Assembly (NCBI GenBank): GCA_964430245.1
Contig: CAYSEW010000002.1
Span: 102,876-166,875 of the forward strand
Direction: 5' to 3'
Length of the DNA: 64,000 nucleotides
DNA from: CAYSEW01 sp964430245
GTDB lineage: Bacteria; Bacteroidota; Bacteroidia; Flavobacteriales_D; Parvicellaceae
Shown here one piece after another: positions 51,596-60,192 of this stretch (positions are counted from its first letter, which is position 1; each line of letters starts with the position of its first letter). The position numbers and the translations under genes were made by a program. The notes under the pieces are model-generated. The model saw nothing but the letters and a program-made list of their open reading frames with translations. It did no database searches and was not told where the DNA came from.

Positions 51596-52340
51596 TTCCA
51601 TAATTGTTTTTACTCTATTTTTCTTCCCAAGCTTAATATGGGGTTTTGACGCCAATTCTAGCTTTAAAAATGGCAATTCCTTATATGAAAAAGAACTTTA
51701 CAATGATGCTAAACTCGAATACTTAAATTGTGTAAAGAATAATTATTTTTCTAAAGAGCTCTATTTAAACCTAGGCAATACTTATTTTAAACTAGACAGT
51801 ATTCCTCAATCCATTCTTTATTATGAAAAAGGATTGAAGCTTGCACCTGATGACAAGAACCTTCAATACAATTTAAACCATGTAAATAATATAATCAATG
51901 TTCAACCTAATAAAAATAAAGGTGTTCATCTAAATGATATTATTTATGGCTATCTAAATAAAAATGCAGACTTCTGGGGTTATGCCTCAATCATTAGTGT
52001 TTCTCTAGCATGTTTATTACTATTAATTTACATTGTATTCAATAATATGAAATATAAAAAAGTTAGTTTTTATAGTGCTTTAGGCTTTTTACTTATCACC
52101 ATTACATTGATCTATTTTGCTTCAATAAGTAAAACTAAAATGAATCCATCTAATTTCGCAATCGTTTTTTCTCCCTATGTTGAATTAAAAACGAAACCAT
52201 CATTAAATTCTCCTACTGCCTTTGAGTTAAGAGATGGCAATAAAGTGAAGATCGTTGATGAAAATGAGTATTGGTATGAAATCTCTCATGGAGAAGGTGA
52301 AATAGGTTGGATAGAAAAAACTCATTTAAAAAGAATTTAA
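51582..52340 (+). CDS. batE: BatE-type protein (TPR plus SH3)
   Basis: This is 252 residues from the ATG at 51582; a TTG three codons upstream is unnecessary. It has a signal peptide (to about 22), two TPR units (LYLNLGNTYFKLDSIPQSILYYEKGLKLAP), two transmembrane helices (about 128-150 and 160-178) and a C-terminal SH3-like domain (VELKTKPSLNSPTAFELRDGNKVKIVDE). It overlaps the batD end by 14 bp. It closes the bat set; nth follows after 1 bp. Confidence 0.83.
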   Translation: MLKYNSIIVFTLFFFPSLIWGFDANSSFKNGNSLYEKELYNDAKLEYLNCVKNNYFSKELYLNLGNTYFKLDSIPQSILYYEKGLKLAPDDKNLQYNLNHVNNIINVQPNKNKGVHLNDIIYGYLNKNADFWGYASIISVSLACLLLLIYIVFNNMKYKKVSFYSALGFLLITITLIYFASISKTKMNPSNFAIVFSPYVELKTKPSLNSPTAFELRDGNKVKIVDENEYWYEISHGEGEIGWIEKTHLKRI

Positions 52341-52341
52341 C

Positions 52342-52986
52342 ATGACTAAATCCGATAGAGTAACTTATGTCATTAATGAGCTAGAACGCCTTTACCCCTC
52401 TCCTCCTATCCCATTAAAACATAAAGACCATTATACCCTACTTGTTGCTGTTCTTCTTTCAGCACAATGTACAGATGAAAGGGTCAATAAGATTACTCCT
52501 TTGCTTTATGCAAAAGCAGATAACCCCTTTGATATGATTAAGCTGAGTATTGAAGAGATAAAAGCCATTATTAGACCCTGTGGATTATCACCCAGAAAAT
52601 CAGCTGCTATCTATCATTTATCAAAAATTCTTATTGAAAAATACAGTGGTAATGTTCCAGACAAAATAGAATTATTAGAAGAATTGCCTGGAGTTGGACA
52701 TAAAACAGCTTCAGTTGTAATGTGCCAAGCATTTAATGAACCCGCCTTTCCTGTTGACACGCATATCCATCGATTAATGTATCGCTGGAACTTTACTAAT
52801 GGAAAAAATGTAGTACAAACAGAAAAAGATGCTAAAAGGTTATTTCCAATAGAATTATGGAATAAACTACATCTACAGATTATCTATTATGGAAGAGAGT
52901 ATTCACCAGCCAGAAACCCTAAAAGAGAAAAAGACTTCATAACAATGAAAATTGGAAGAAGGTCAGAAATATTGAAATTAAAATAA
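52342..52986 (+). CDS. nth: Endonuclease III family DNA glycosylase lacking the Fe-S cluster
   Basis: This 214-residue protein has the helix-hairpin-helix LPGVGHKTASVVM with catalytic Lys121 and the following VDTHIHRL with catalytic Asp139, matching E. coli Lys120 and Asp138. Endonuclease III removes oxidised pyrimidines and cleaves the abasic site. The C-terminal [4Fe-4S] loop, normally C-x6-C-x2-C-x5-C, has no Cys at all here (region after YYGREYSPARNPKREK). S. cerevisiae Ntg1 also lacks the cluster and is active, so activity is plausible. It is the last gene of the moxR-bat transcript. Confidence 0.9.
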   Translation: MTKSDRVTYVINELERLYPSPPIPLKHKDHYTLLVAVLLSAQCTDERVNKITPLLYAKADNPFDMIKLSIEEIKAIIRPCGLSPRKSAAIYHLSKILIEKYSGNVPDKIELLEELPGVGHKTASVVMCQAFNEPAFPVDTHIHRLMYRWNFTNGKNVVQTEKDAKRLFPIELWNKLHLQIIYYGREYSPARNPKREKDFITMKIGRRSEILKLK

Positions 52987-52988
52987 AA

Positions 52989-55328
52989 TTACCTTAAATT
53001 TTCCTCAAAAAGTTTTAAGATTCTTTTGTATTCATCAATCCAGCTAGATGCTTCTTTAAAACCATGAGGCTCTAAAGGGAATAGTGCCAATTCCCAATTT
53101 TCTTTTCCTAATTCAATGAATCTTTGTGACAATCTTACAACATCTTGGAATTGCACATTATCATCTAATACACCATGAAGCATCAATAAATGATCTTGCA
53201 AACCTTCTGCAAAGTAAATGGGAGAGCTCCTTCTAAATGCAATGCTATCTGTAACAGGTGTATTTAAAATATTCGAAGTATACTCATGATTATAATGTGC
53301 CCAGTCTGTAACGGATCTAATAGCTGCACCACATTTAAATTTTCCTGGTTCTGTTAGTAATGCCATAAGGGTGATAAATCCACCATAGCTTCCTCCATAG
53401 ATTCCAATCCTATTTGGATCAATTCCTTTTTCATCAATTAAATATTGCCTTCCTGAAACATGATCTTTTAAATCCCACCCTCCCATATATCTATAAATGG
53501 CCGTTCTCCAATCTCTTCCATATCCTTCAGATGCTCTATAATCTATATCTAAGACTGTATAACCCTTTTCAACCAATAAGTGATGAAACATGTATTCTCT
53601 ATAGTATCCACTCCACCAATTATGCGCATTTTGAAGGTATCCTGCGCCATGTACAAAAATAATACCCGCCCCATTTTTATTGCTTTCACTTGGTTCATAG
53701 ATCCTTGCAGGTACCATTTCCCCATCTTCTCCTTTTACTTGAACAATCTCAGGGTCTATCCATTGATAGGCTTCAAACTCTTTAGTGGTAGATTTTGTGA
53801 TCTGAATTTTATCAGCACCAATTTGATGATCACATACAAAAAGCTCCCAGGGTTTATTTTTATAGGAATAGAGATATAATAGCTTAGATTCGTCTGGAGA
53901 TATTTGAACATCATAATTCCCCTCACCTTCAAGAATTAGAGATAACTTTTTAGTTTTCCATTCGAGTTGATAAAAATTTCTATTGCCAGGATGTTCTTTA
54001 TTAAGTGATAAGTAAAATGAGTTACCATCATTGGATAGCTGAACATCTCTCACCTCAAATTCTCCACTAGTAAGCTGTTTTTTTTGCTGATTCTTAAGAT
54101 TACATAAATACAAATGAGAATATCCAGTCTGTTCTGATTGAAACCAAATTGATTGATTATCCTTCATCCATCCAATAGATCCCGGCATACCATTCCATCC
54201 TGAAATTCCTGGTCCTCCAACCCAAGCATCATCATGTTGATGATCCAGCTCTATTAGCTTTCCTGTAGAAAGATTTAAAAGTGTGATCCAACGATCCTTA
54301 TTATCATAGGATTTTATTTCTATAATGGCTTTATCTCCCTGCTTATTAAAATAAGGACCATGATAAATAACAGATTTAGCTTCGTCTGATTCTCCAGTAA
54401 AAAAACCTTTCTCATAATCTCTCTTAAAAACAGGAACATTATATATACCAGTCAAATGATCTATAGTAACTAAAACAGAAGTGTCCTTTTCAAGGTCATA
54501 AACAAATAATTCATGAGCAGGGTCTTTTTTCCCCACCTTAGGTCTTGCTGATTGAGATTTAGACCAACCACTTTCTGTAGTATAATTCTCTATATGAGTC
54601 TGTTTTCTTTTAGGGTAATCAGATAATACATATACTATTTTACTTTGATCAGAAGAAATACTTAGATTATCAACACTTCTATCATCTATTTTGATAGATT
54701 TTCTTTGCCATGATCTTTCTTTTTCACGAATAATTTCCTGTCTCTTTTTATTATTTTTTCTAGACGAAAGCACATCAAACAATTCCATTTGTTGCTCTTT
54801 TAAATATTCTTCCTGTTCATTAATAGACTTTTCACTCTTTTTCTTTTCAAACCTGATTACTTGTTTAAAGCTTGGTTCTTTTAGGTGAATACTATAAAGA
54901 CCATTATCTAAACAGAAATAAATAAGTGCTGGATCATTGACCAATTGAGCAGAATGAATCGGATGGTAACCCTCATAAATTACCTTAGGTTGTTGTTCCC
55001 CTAATTCCCATTGGTAGATTCTTCCGTCTTTTATATAAACATAAAAGTCTCCCTCTTTATGTTTTATTAATTGCCTATGAGGCAGATAATTTAGCTCATC
55101 ATCACTTAACTTAACTGCTTGCTCATTCTTATAGGTATAATATTCCGATACATTAATATTTTCTGGATTCCATTTAAAAGTGATTTGACCATTTGGAAGC
55201 CACTGATGGTCTTGAGGCCAATGACCTATAAAGTCTTTTCCTCTCATGATCTCTTTTAATTCTAACTGACCATAAGTAATAGAAAAACAAAAGTTAATTA
55301 TCAGGATAATAATATACTTACATTTCAT
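52989..55328 (-). CDS. S9 family prolyl oligopeptidase (dipeptidyl peptidase IV-like)
   Basis: This 779-residue secreted peptidase has a signal peptide (to about 20), an N-terminal beta-propeller domain of DPP IV type and a C-terminal alpha/beta-hydrolase domain. The catalytic triad is visible: Ser in GIYGGSYGG (around 646), Asp in GVLDDNVQF (around 721) and His in LEPHGF (around 754). It cleaves peptides after Pro or Ala in the periplasm. Its 3' end faces nth with a 2-bp gap. It probably complements the M1 aminopeptidase and POT transporter nearby in peptide use. Confidence 0.92.
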   Translation of the reverse strand: MKCKYIIILIINFCFSITYGQLELKEIMRGKDFIGHWPQDHQWLPNGQITFKWNPENINVSEYYTYKNEQAVKLSDDELNYLPHRQLIKHKEGDFYVYIKDGRIYQWELGEQQPKVIYEGYHPIHSAQLVNDPALIYFCLDNGLYSIHLKEPSFKQVIRFEKKKSEKSINEQEEYLKEQQMELFDVLSSRKNNKKRQEIIREKERSWQRKSIKIDDRSVDNLSISSDQSKIVYVLSDYPKRKQTHIENYTTESGWSKSQSARPKVGKKDPAHELFVYDLEKDTSVLVTIDHLTGIYNVPVFKRDYEKGFFTGESDEAKSVIYHGPYFNKQGDKAIIEIKSYDNKDRWITLLNLSTGKLIELDHQHDDAWVGGPGISGWNGMPGSIGWMKDNQSIWFQSEQTGYSHLYLCNLKNQQKKQLTSGEFEVRDVQLSNDGNSFYLSLNKEHPGNRNFYQLEWKTKKLSLILEGEGNYDVQISPDESKLLYLYSYKNKPWELFVCDHQIGADKIQITKSTTKEFEAYQWIDPEIVQVKGEDGEMVPARIYEPSESNKNGAGIIFVHGAGYLQNAHNWWSGYYREYMFHHLLVEKGYTVLDIDYRASEGYGRDWRTAIYRYMGGWDLKDHVSGRQYLIDEKGIDPNRIGIYGGSYGGFITLMALLTEPGKFKCGAAIRSVTDWAHYNHEYTSNILNTPVTDSIAFRRSSPIYFAEGLQDHLLMLHGVLDDNVQFQDVVRLSQRFIELGKENWELALFPLEPHGFKEASSWIDEYKRILKLFEENLR

Positions 55329-55352
55329 AGGGCTTTTTAATGTAAGTTTAAG

Positions 55353-55379
55353 AAAAAAGGAGCGATAAAACGCTCCTTT
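55353..55379 (-). terminator. Terminator of the VIT/VWA gene
   Basis: On the minus strand AAAGGAGCG, loop TTTTAT, CGCTCCTTT, then further T. It follows the stop of the gene at 55386 and precedes the S9 start. Confidence 0.85.
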
Positions 55380-55385
55380 ATAATT

Positions 55386-57572
55386 TTAATTAATGAATCT
55401 ATAGATCTTTTGATTGAGTCTTACTACTATTTCTTCTTTATCTGAAAGGTATTGATTAAAACCGGCTTTTTGTTCTTTACTTATATTGAAATACTCATTG
55501 CTGAATTTTTTAATAGCTATCGCTTTATAAATATCCTTTTGATCTATAGTACTTTCCACCCAAGCGCCTTCAAATTGATAGAAAGTTTTACTTCCTATTT
55601 GTCGAATTGTATTGATATTGTTGGTATTTCCATCTTTATCTTTATAAGAAACTTGTCCAGCATTATCATCAACTATGGTAGTACTTGAAGCAAATTCCTT
55701 TTTTTGTTTTCTAAGCTCATTGGCACTTACACCAACTGTTTCATTTAATATCTCCAATTCATCTGCACTTTCTTCAATTAAAAGCTCTTGATCTGCTAAG
55801 AACATATCTTCTCTAGCTAAGAATGCAGTATAAGGAGTTAAAATACCATACTCCTTACTAAGACTAACCAATTCGTCTATCCATTCTTTTTGCTGACCAT
55901 TTAAGTCTATCTGATCGATTAAAAATCCAACTCTTCTAGAAGCCCATATCTTTTCTATATAATCATTACTTCCCATATCATCATGAGATTCTAAATAAAC
56001 GTCATAAGAAAATGTTTTTTGCACACCGCCTATTTTACCTGTTAATGTAATAGTGCTTTTTCCTGGCCTATTGTACTTCCCTACCCAGATCAGCTGACTG
56101 CCCTTAAATAAATCTGGCAATTTATCTGGATAAGTTGATCTTATATCAGTATTGGAGAAATGAATCTTAACATCTGTCATTACAGGGCTGCTTATATTAT
56201 TATAGAGCTCAGCAACAGCACTTTCAATATCTTCATTTGGTTTCACATAAGTAGATAGTCCACCATTATTAGATGTTAATCTGTCCAATAACCTTGCATT
56301 GACATCATTTCCAACTCCAAATGCAAAGATCCTAGCTCCTAAACTATTTGCTTCTGTTACATTTTTTGAGATCAGCATTTCATTCTTTTCTCCTGAAGTA
56401 GGCAAGCCATCGGTTAAAAATATAATATAATTAGGGTTATTATTATCTGCAAAAAGCTTCATTGATTTTATGAGTGCGTCATTGATATTAGTACCTCCTC
56501 CAGAAGAAATAGAGCTTACAAAATGAAGCGCTTCCCTTTTAGCATCTGAAGAATAAATCTGAATTTCTTCCTTGTATAAATTAACCCTGTCATCATAGGT
56601 TATAATATTAAATAGGTCTCCTTCATTTAAATTATTCATTACAAAGGAGAGTGCTTTTTTAGATTGATCAATTTTTTTCCCAGCCATCGAACCAGATTTA
56701 TCTAACACAAAAATTATATTCTTATTACTCACTTCTTCTGTTCCTGCCTCCAAGGAGGGGCTGGCCATAAGCATAAAATAACCATCGGCATTTTTTTCTG
56801 GTTGATAGCTTAACACTGTAGCTCCAATTTCTTTATCCTGCAATGTATAGTACAGCCTAAAATCATTCTTAGGAATTGAAAAGGTTGATCTATAACTTAT
56901 ATCTGCTTTATTATCTGTGATCTGTTTTACGTCTATATCATTAGATGGGCTATAAATATTATTGATTCCTCTTGAGGATTCAATTACAACATGAAAATTG
57001 ATAGCTTCCAATGCCTTTGAGGAAAATTGTTGAGTACCTAAAGGATAAGTAAATCCAATATTATCCATTTTTCTTTTACATAGCTGAGTATACTTGATAG
57101 ATATCTCTCTTTCTTCTCCTACTTGCATTGGAAAAACACTTGTTTTGAACAATCCATATCCAGCATATTGCATTAAAGCAGGATCCTTCTTTCTAGAAAC
57201 AATTTGCTGATAGATTTGTTGCGCTTCCTCTTTTTTCATTAGTTCCCCTGGAATTTCAACCCCATTGACCATCATTACTAAATTCTGAACAATGCCATTA
57301 TTAGGCAATGGGAAAAACAATTCTACTTCCATGTCTCTATTCCCTGGGTTATAAATCGTTTGCGTAACCCTTACATCGGCAACTTGGCTTTTTATGATAG
57401 CATCTATATCTAAACTCTTTACTATATATGAATTTCCTACAGACAAATTATCTGGATTATATCCAGATTCATTCATGACTTTTAGATCATGGCTTTTACT
57501 AGTAATTGCAATCTGTCCCCATGTTAAATGAATTAGAGAAAGAAAAGTTAAGATAAGAAATAGCTTTTTCAT
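55386..57572 (-). CDS. VIT and VWA domain protein (inter-alpha-trypsin inhibitor-like)
   Basis: This 728-residue protein has a signal peptide (to about 20), an N-terminal VIT domain (about 40-180, with VTQTIYNPGNRDMEVELFFPLP and YQQIVSRKKDPALMQY) and a VWA domain with MIDAS DKSGSM (around 292), later sites in DGLPTSG and SSGGGTNIND. A C-terminal region of about 200 residues has no recognised domain. VIT-VWA proteins are surface or periplasmic adhesion proteins; the role here is unknown. Terminator at 55353-55379. Confidence 0.87.
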   Translation of the reverse strand: MKKLFLILTFLSLIHLTWGQIAITSKSHDLKVMNESGYNPDNLSVGNSYIVKSLDIDAIIKSQVADVRVTQTIYNPGNRDMEVELFFPLPNNGIVQNLVMMVNGVEIPGELMKKEEAQQIYQQIVSRKKDPALMQYAGYGLFKTSVFPMQVGEEREISIKYTQLCKRKMDNIGFTYPLGTQQFSSKALEAINFHVVIESSRGINNIYSPSNDIDVKQITDNKADISYRSTFSIPKNDFRLYYTLQDKEIGATVLSYQPEKNADGYFMLMASPSLEAGTEEVSNKNIIFVLDKSGSMAGKKIDQSKKALSFVMNNLNEGDLFNIITYDDRVNLYKEEIQIYSSDAKREALHFVSSISSGGGTNINDALIKSMKLFADNNNPNYIIFLTDGLPTSGEKNEMLISKNVTEANSLGARIFAFGVGNDVNARLLDRLTSNNGGLSTYVKPNEDIESAVAELYNNISSPVMTDVKIHFSNTDIRSTYPDKLPDLFKGSQLIWVGKYNRPGKSTITLTGKIGGVQKTFSYDVYLESHDDMGSNDYIEKIWASRRVGFLIDQIDLNGQQKEWIDELVSLSKEYGILTPYTAFLAREDMFLADQELLIEESADELEILNETVGVSANELRKQKKEFASSTTIVDDNAGQVSYKDKDGNTNNINTIRQIGSKTFYQFEGAWVESTIDQKDIYKAIAIKKFSNEYFNISKEQKAGFNQYLSDKEEIVVRLNQKIYRFIN

Positions 57573-57636
57573 GTTTTGTTTTTAATTTCTGAATACACTG
57601 AATCTATACTTTGGTTCATATGTTAGTTATCTTTCC

Positions 57637-57644
57637 TAACTTTG
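57637..57644 (+). promoter_or_regulatory. Candidate -7 box of smpB
   Basis: TAACTTTG matches TAnnTTTG, 7 bp before the smpB ATG. TTTG at 57610-57613 lies 23 bp upstream, slightly far for a -33 element. The transcript would be almost leaderless. Confidence 0.4.
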
Positions 57645-57651
57645 TCCTATC

Positions 57652-58098
57652 ATGTCTTCAGAGATAAACATAAAGAATAAAAAAGCCAGGTATGAATTTG
57701 AATTTATTGATACCTACAAGGCTGGTATTGTCTTAACTGGAACTGAGATCAAATCTATTAGAAATGGAAAAGCCAGCATTATGGAGTCCTATGGAGTGAT
57801 CAATAAAGGTGAAATATTAATAAGAAACATGTATATCCAAGAGTATGAGAATGGCACTCATTATAATCATCAACCTAGAAGAGATCGGATTTTATTATTA
57901 AATAAAAATGAAATTGATAAGATCGATAGAAAAATAAAATCTAAAGGATTAACCATAGTTCCAGTTCAATTATATATCAATAAAAAAGGATTGGCTAAAC
58001 TTAAAATTGCTATAGCTAAAGGAAAAAAGGTCCATGACAAAAGAGAGGATCTAAAACTAAAAGATGCTAAAAGAGAAATGGATAGAAAAATGAAATAA
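57652..58098 (+). CDS. smpB: SsrA-binding protein SmpB
   Basis: This 148-residue protein binds tmRNA and brings it to stalled ribosomes for trans-translation. Typical segments are NKKARYEFEF, LTGTEIKSIRNGKASI, ENGTHYNHQPRRDRILLL and the basic tail KGKKVHDKREDLKLKDAKREM. Single gene between two minus-strand genes. The tmRNA gene itself is not in the window. Confidence 0.97.
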   Translation: MSSEINIKNKKARYEFEFIDTYKAGIVLTGTEIKSIRNGKASIMESYGVINKGEILIRNMYIQEYENGTHYNHQPRRDRILLLNKNEIDKIDRKIKSKGLTIVPVQLYINKKGLAKLKIAIAKGKKVHDKREDLKLKDAKREMDRKMK

Positions 58099-58145
58099 CG
58101 CATAACACCTATCTAACTTAAGTCCAACTAATTAAGATACATAAC

Positions 58146-60023
58146 TTAATTTTTCAATTGAAGTACTTCATCAATCGTTTCAAACGATATATAATGATAG
58201 TTACCACGAGCCTTAGCATAGATTTCTCTAGCTCTTTGCATCCCTTTATCAGAATTAGCTAATGCCTTATAAAGAGGTTGTAGGAATTTTCTTCTTCCTA
58301 CCCTCACCAAGAATTTCTCTAGAGCAGGATAAATTTCATCATACCCAAACTTTATGCTTTGCTCAAACCAAGCAGCTAAGATCTCAGAATTTCCACTATT
58401 AGTAAGGTTGAACTTTTCATCAATTATTCTCATCTGATCTGGTGTTGTTTTAGGATTTAAATTCCTCACAAAATGTCTCCATTCATGCGTAGACCAATCT
58501 TCTGCATTGATTTCATTAATATCCGAACTCACATAAAAAGATTTTAAAGCACTTTCTACATTGTTAAATCTAGAAGAAACTACTTTAGGGCAATTATCAG
58601 GAATACCTGGTTGATAAACCCACTCCCTGATATTTAAATCAAGCTCTGTTTTAGATAATAAATTCCTTTGTAGGTATTCTACAAAATACTCTGTAACAAT
58701 GGTTTGGAATTTATGATTATCAAAATAAGCCTTAAGGAATTCATCAAATTGAGCTCTACCAACAGATTCTTCAATATATCTTAAAAAGAAATAACCTTTC
58801 TCATAGGCAATATTGTTCATTCCATCATCAGGATGACCTCCTTTTAATTTTAATTTTAAAAGCTGGTACTTTGGATCAAGAGATGACACATCCTGTTGCA
58901 AATCCTGATAACCTAACAAGGCAAGCATTTCCACATAATCCTTACCATAAAGGTCCTCCATTATTCTTCTTTCAAAATAAACTGTAAAGCCCTCATTTAA
59001 CCAAAAATCATCCCAAGTAGCATTGGTTACTAAGTTTCCACTCCAAGAATGAGCTAATTCATGTGCAATTAGTGCAGTTAAACTTCTGTCTCCAGCTATC
59101 ATTGTTGGAGTTGCAAAAGTAAGTCTTGGATTTTCCATTCCACCAAAAGGAAAGCTGGGAGGAAGTACGATCACATCATATCTTTCCCACTGATAATCTC
59201 CATATAAAGTTTCTGCCGCATCTACCATTTTACCCATGTCCCCAAGCTCGTAAGCACAAGCATTCAGCATAGATTTTTCTGTATATACACCAGTTCTATC
59301 ATCAATAGGAGCAAAATAAAGATCTCCAACAGCCAAAGCAATTAAATAACATGGAATTGGCTGAGGCATATTGAACTCATATACATTTTCCGGATTTCTA
59401 TCAACAGGGTTAGAGGCACTCATAACAGCTAACATACCCTCAGGCACTTTTACTTTTGCAGAGTAAGTAATCCTTGAACCTGGAGTATCCTGAATAGGTA
59501 TCCAGCTTCTAGTAAAAATAGATTGACCCTGTGTATAAATATAGGGTGCACTTTTATCAGCTGTCTGTTCAGGCACTAGCCAATCCAATGCTTCAGTGCC
59601 ATCAGTTGTTGAATAATGAATATTTACTTTTTGAGTTTCCTTTTTTATTTTAATGATTAATGGCAGTCCTAATATTGCATCATTTTCCCCATAAAAATAT
59701 TGAGTAGAATCTCCATCATCTAGCGTTACATCATATATCTCTAGATTCTTTGTGTCTAAAATAATCTGGTCTTTATTACTTGGATTGTTAATAGTATGGG
59801 AAGCAATACCTTTTACGGTTTTATTATTAAAATCAACTTCAATATCCAAATGAGTATGCGCTATAGAAACCTCTTTATAATTAGATAAAGTATGAGCATC
59901 AACAATTGTATCTGTGAATTTCGATGAATCCATCTGAGTTGGCACATCAGTATCAACAATTTCTTCCGAACAGGAAAAAAACAAAAAGAGGTAGCATAAA
60001 GAAAACATGAAGTATTTCATCAC
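58146..60023 (-). CDS. M1-family aminopeptidase lipoprotein (LTA4 hydrolase-like)
   Basis: This 625-residue protein has a lipoprotein signal with Cys at about 18 (FFSCSEE). The M1 core has the exopeptidase motif GGMENP (around 291) and zinc-binding HELAHSW with the downstream NEGF Glu (around 319 and 338). A C-terminal helical domain (REIYAKARGNYHYIS end) resembles the leukotriene A4 hydrolase tail. It removes N-terminal residues from peptides outside the inner membrane. With the S9 peptidase and POT transporter it suggests use of peptides as nutrients. Confidence 0.93.
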   Translation of the reverse strand: MMKYFMFSLCYLFLFFSCSEEIVDTDVPTQMDSSKFTDTIVDAHTLSNYKEVSIAHTHLDIEVDFNNKTVKGIASHTINNPSNKDQIILDTKNLEIYDVTLDDGDSTQYFYGENDAILGLPLIIKIKKETQKVNIHYSTTDGTEALDWLVPEQTADKSAPYIYTQGQSIFTRSWIPIQDTPGSRITYSAKVKVPEGMLAVMSASNPVDRNPENVYEFNMPQPIPCYLIALAVGDLYFAPIDDRTGVYTEKSMLNACAYELGDMGKMVDAAETLYGDYQWERYDVIVLPPSFPFGGMENPRLTFATPTMIAGDRSLTALIAHELAHSWSGNLVTNATWDDFWLNEGFTVYFERRIMEDLYGKDYVEMLALLGYQDLQQDVSSLDPKYQLLKLKLKGGHPDDGMNNIAYEKGYFFLRYIEESVGRAQFDEFLKAYFDNHKFQTIVTEYFVEYLQRNLLSKTELDLNIREWVYQPGIPDNCPKVVSSRFNNVESALKSFYVSSDINEINAEDWSTHEWRHFVRNLNPKTTPDQMRIIDEKFNLTNSGNSEILAAWFEQSIKFGYDEIYPALEKFLVRVGRRKFLQPLYKALANSDKGMQRAREIYAKARGNYHYISFETIDEVLQLKN

Positions 60024-60040
60024 CTAAATTTAATGCGGAA

Positions 60041-60069
60041 CAAAAATAACATACTATAACTCAATTCAA
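60041..60069 (-). promoter_or_regulatory. Candidate promoter of the M1 aminopeptidase
   Basis: On the minus strand TTTG (60069-60066), 17 bp, then TATTTTTG (60048-60041), an exact TAnnTTTG match, 17 bp before the ATG at 60023. Confidence 0.4.
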
Positions 60070-60156
60070 AGTTTTGTTAAAAAGATTTTTATAGTGTTTT
60101 CAACAGATTGTTAATTATGATTTCACACATCATTTAAATCATTAAAAAAAATACCT

Positions 60157-60164
60157 TACATTCG
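60157..60164 (+). promoter_or_regulatory. Weak -7 box of the POT transporter
   Basis: TACATTCG is one mismatch from TAnnTTTG, 28 bp before the ATG at 60193. No -33 TTG is seen. Confidence 0.25.
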
Positions 60165-60192
60165 AAGCCTTAATATTCAAAAAAAAATAACT

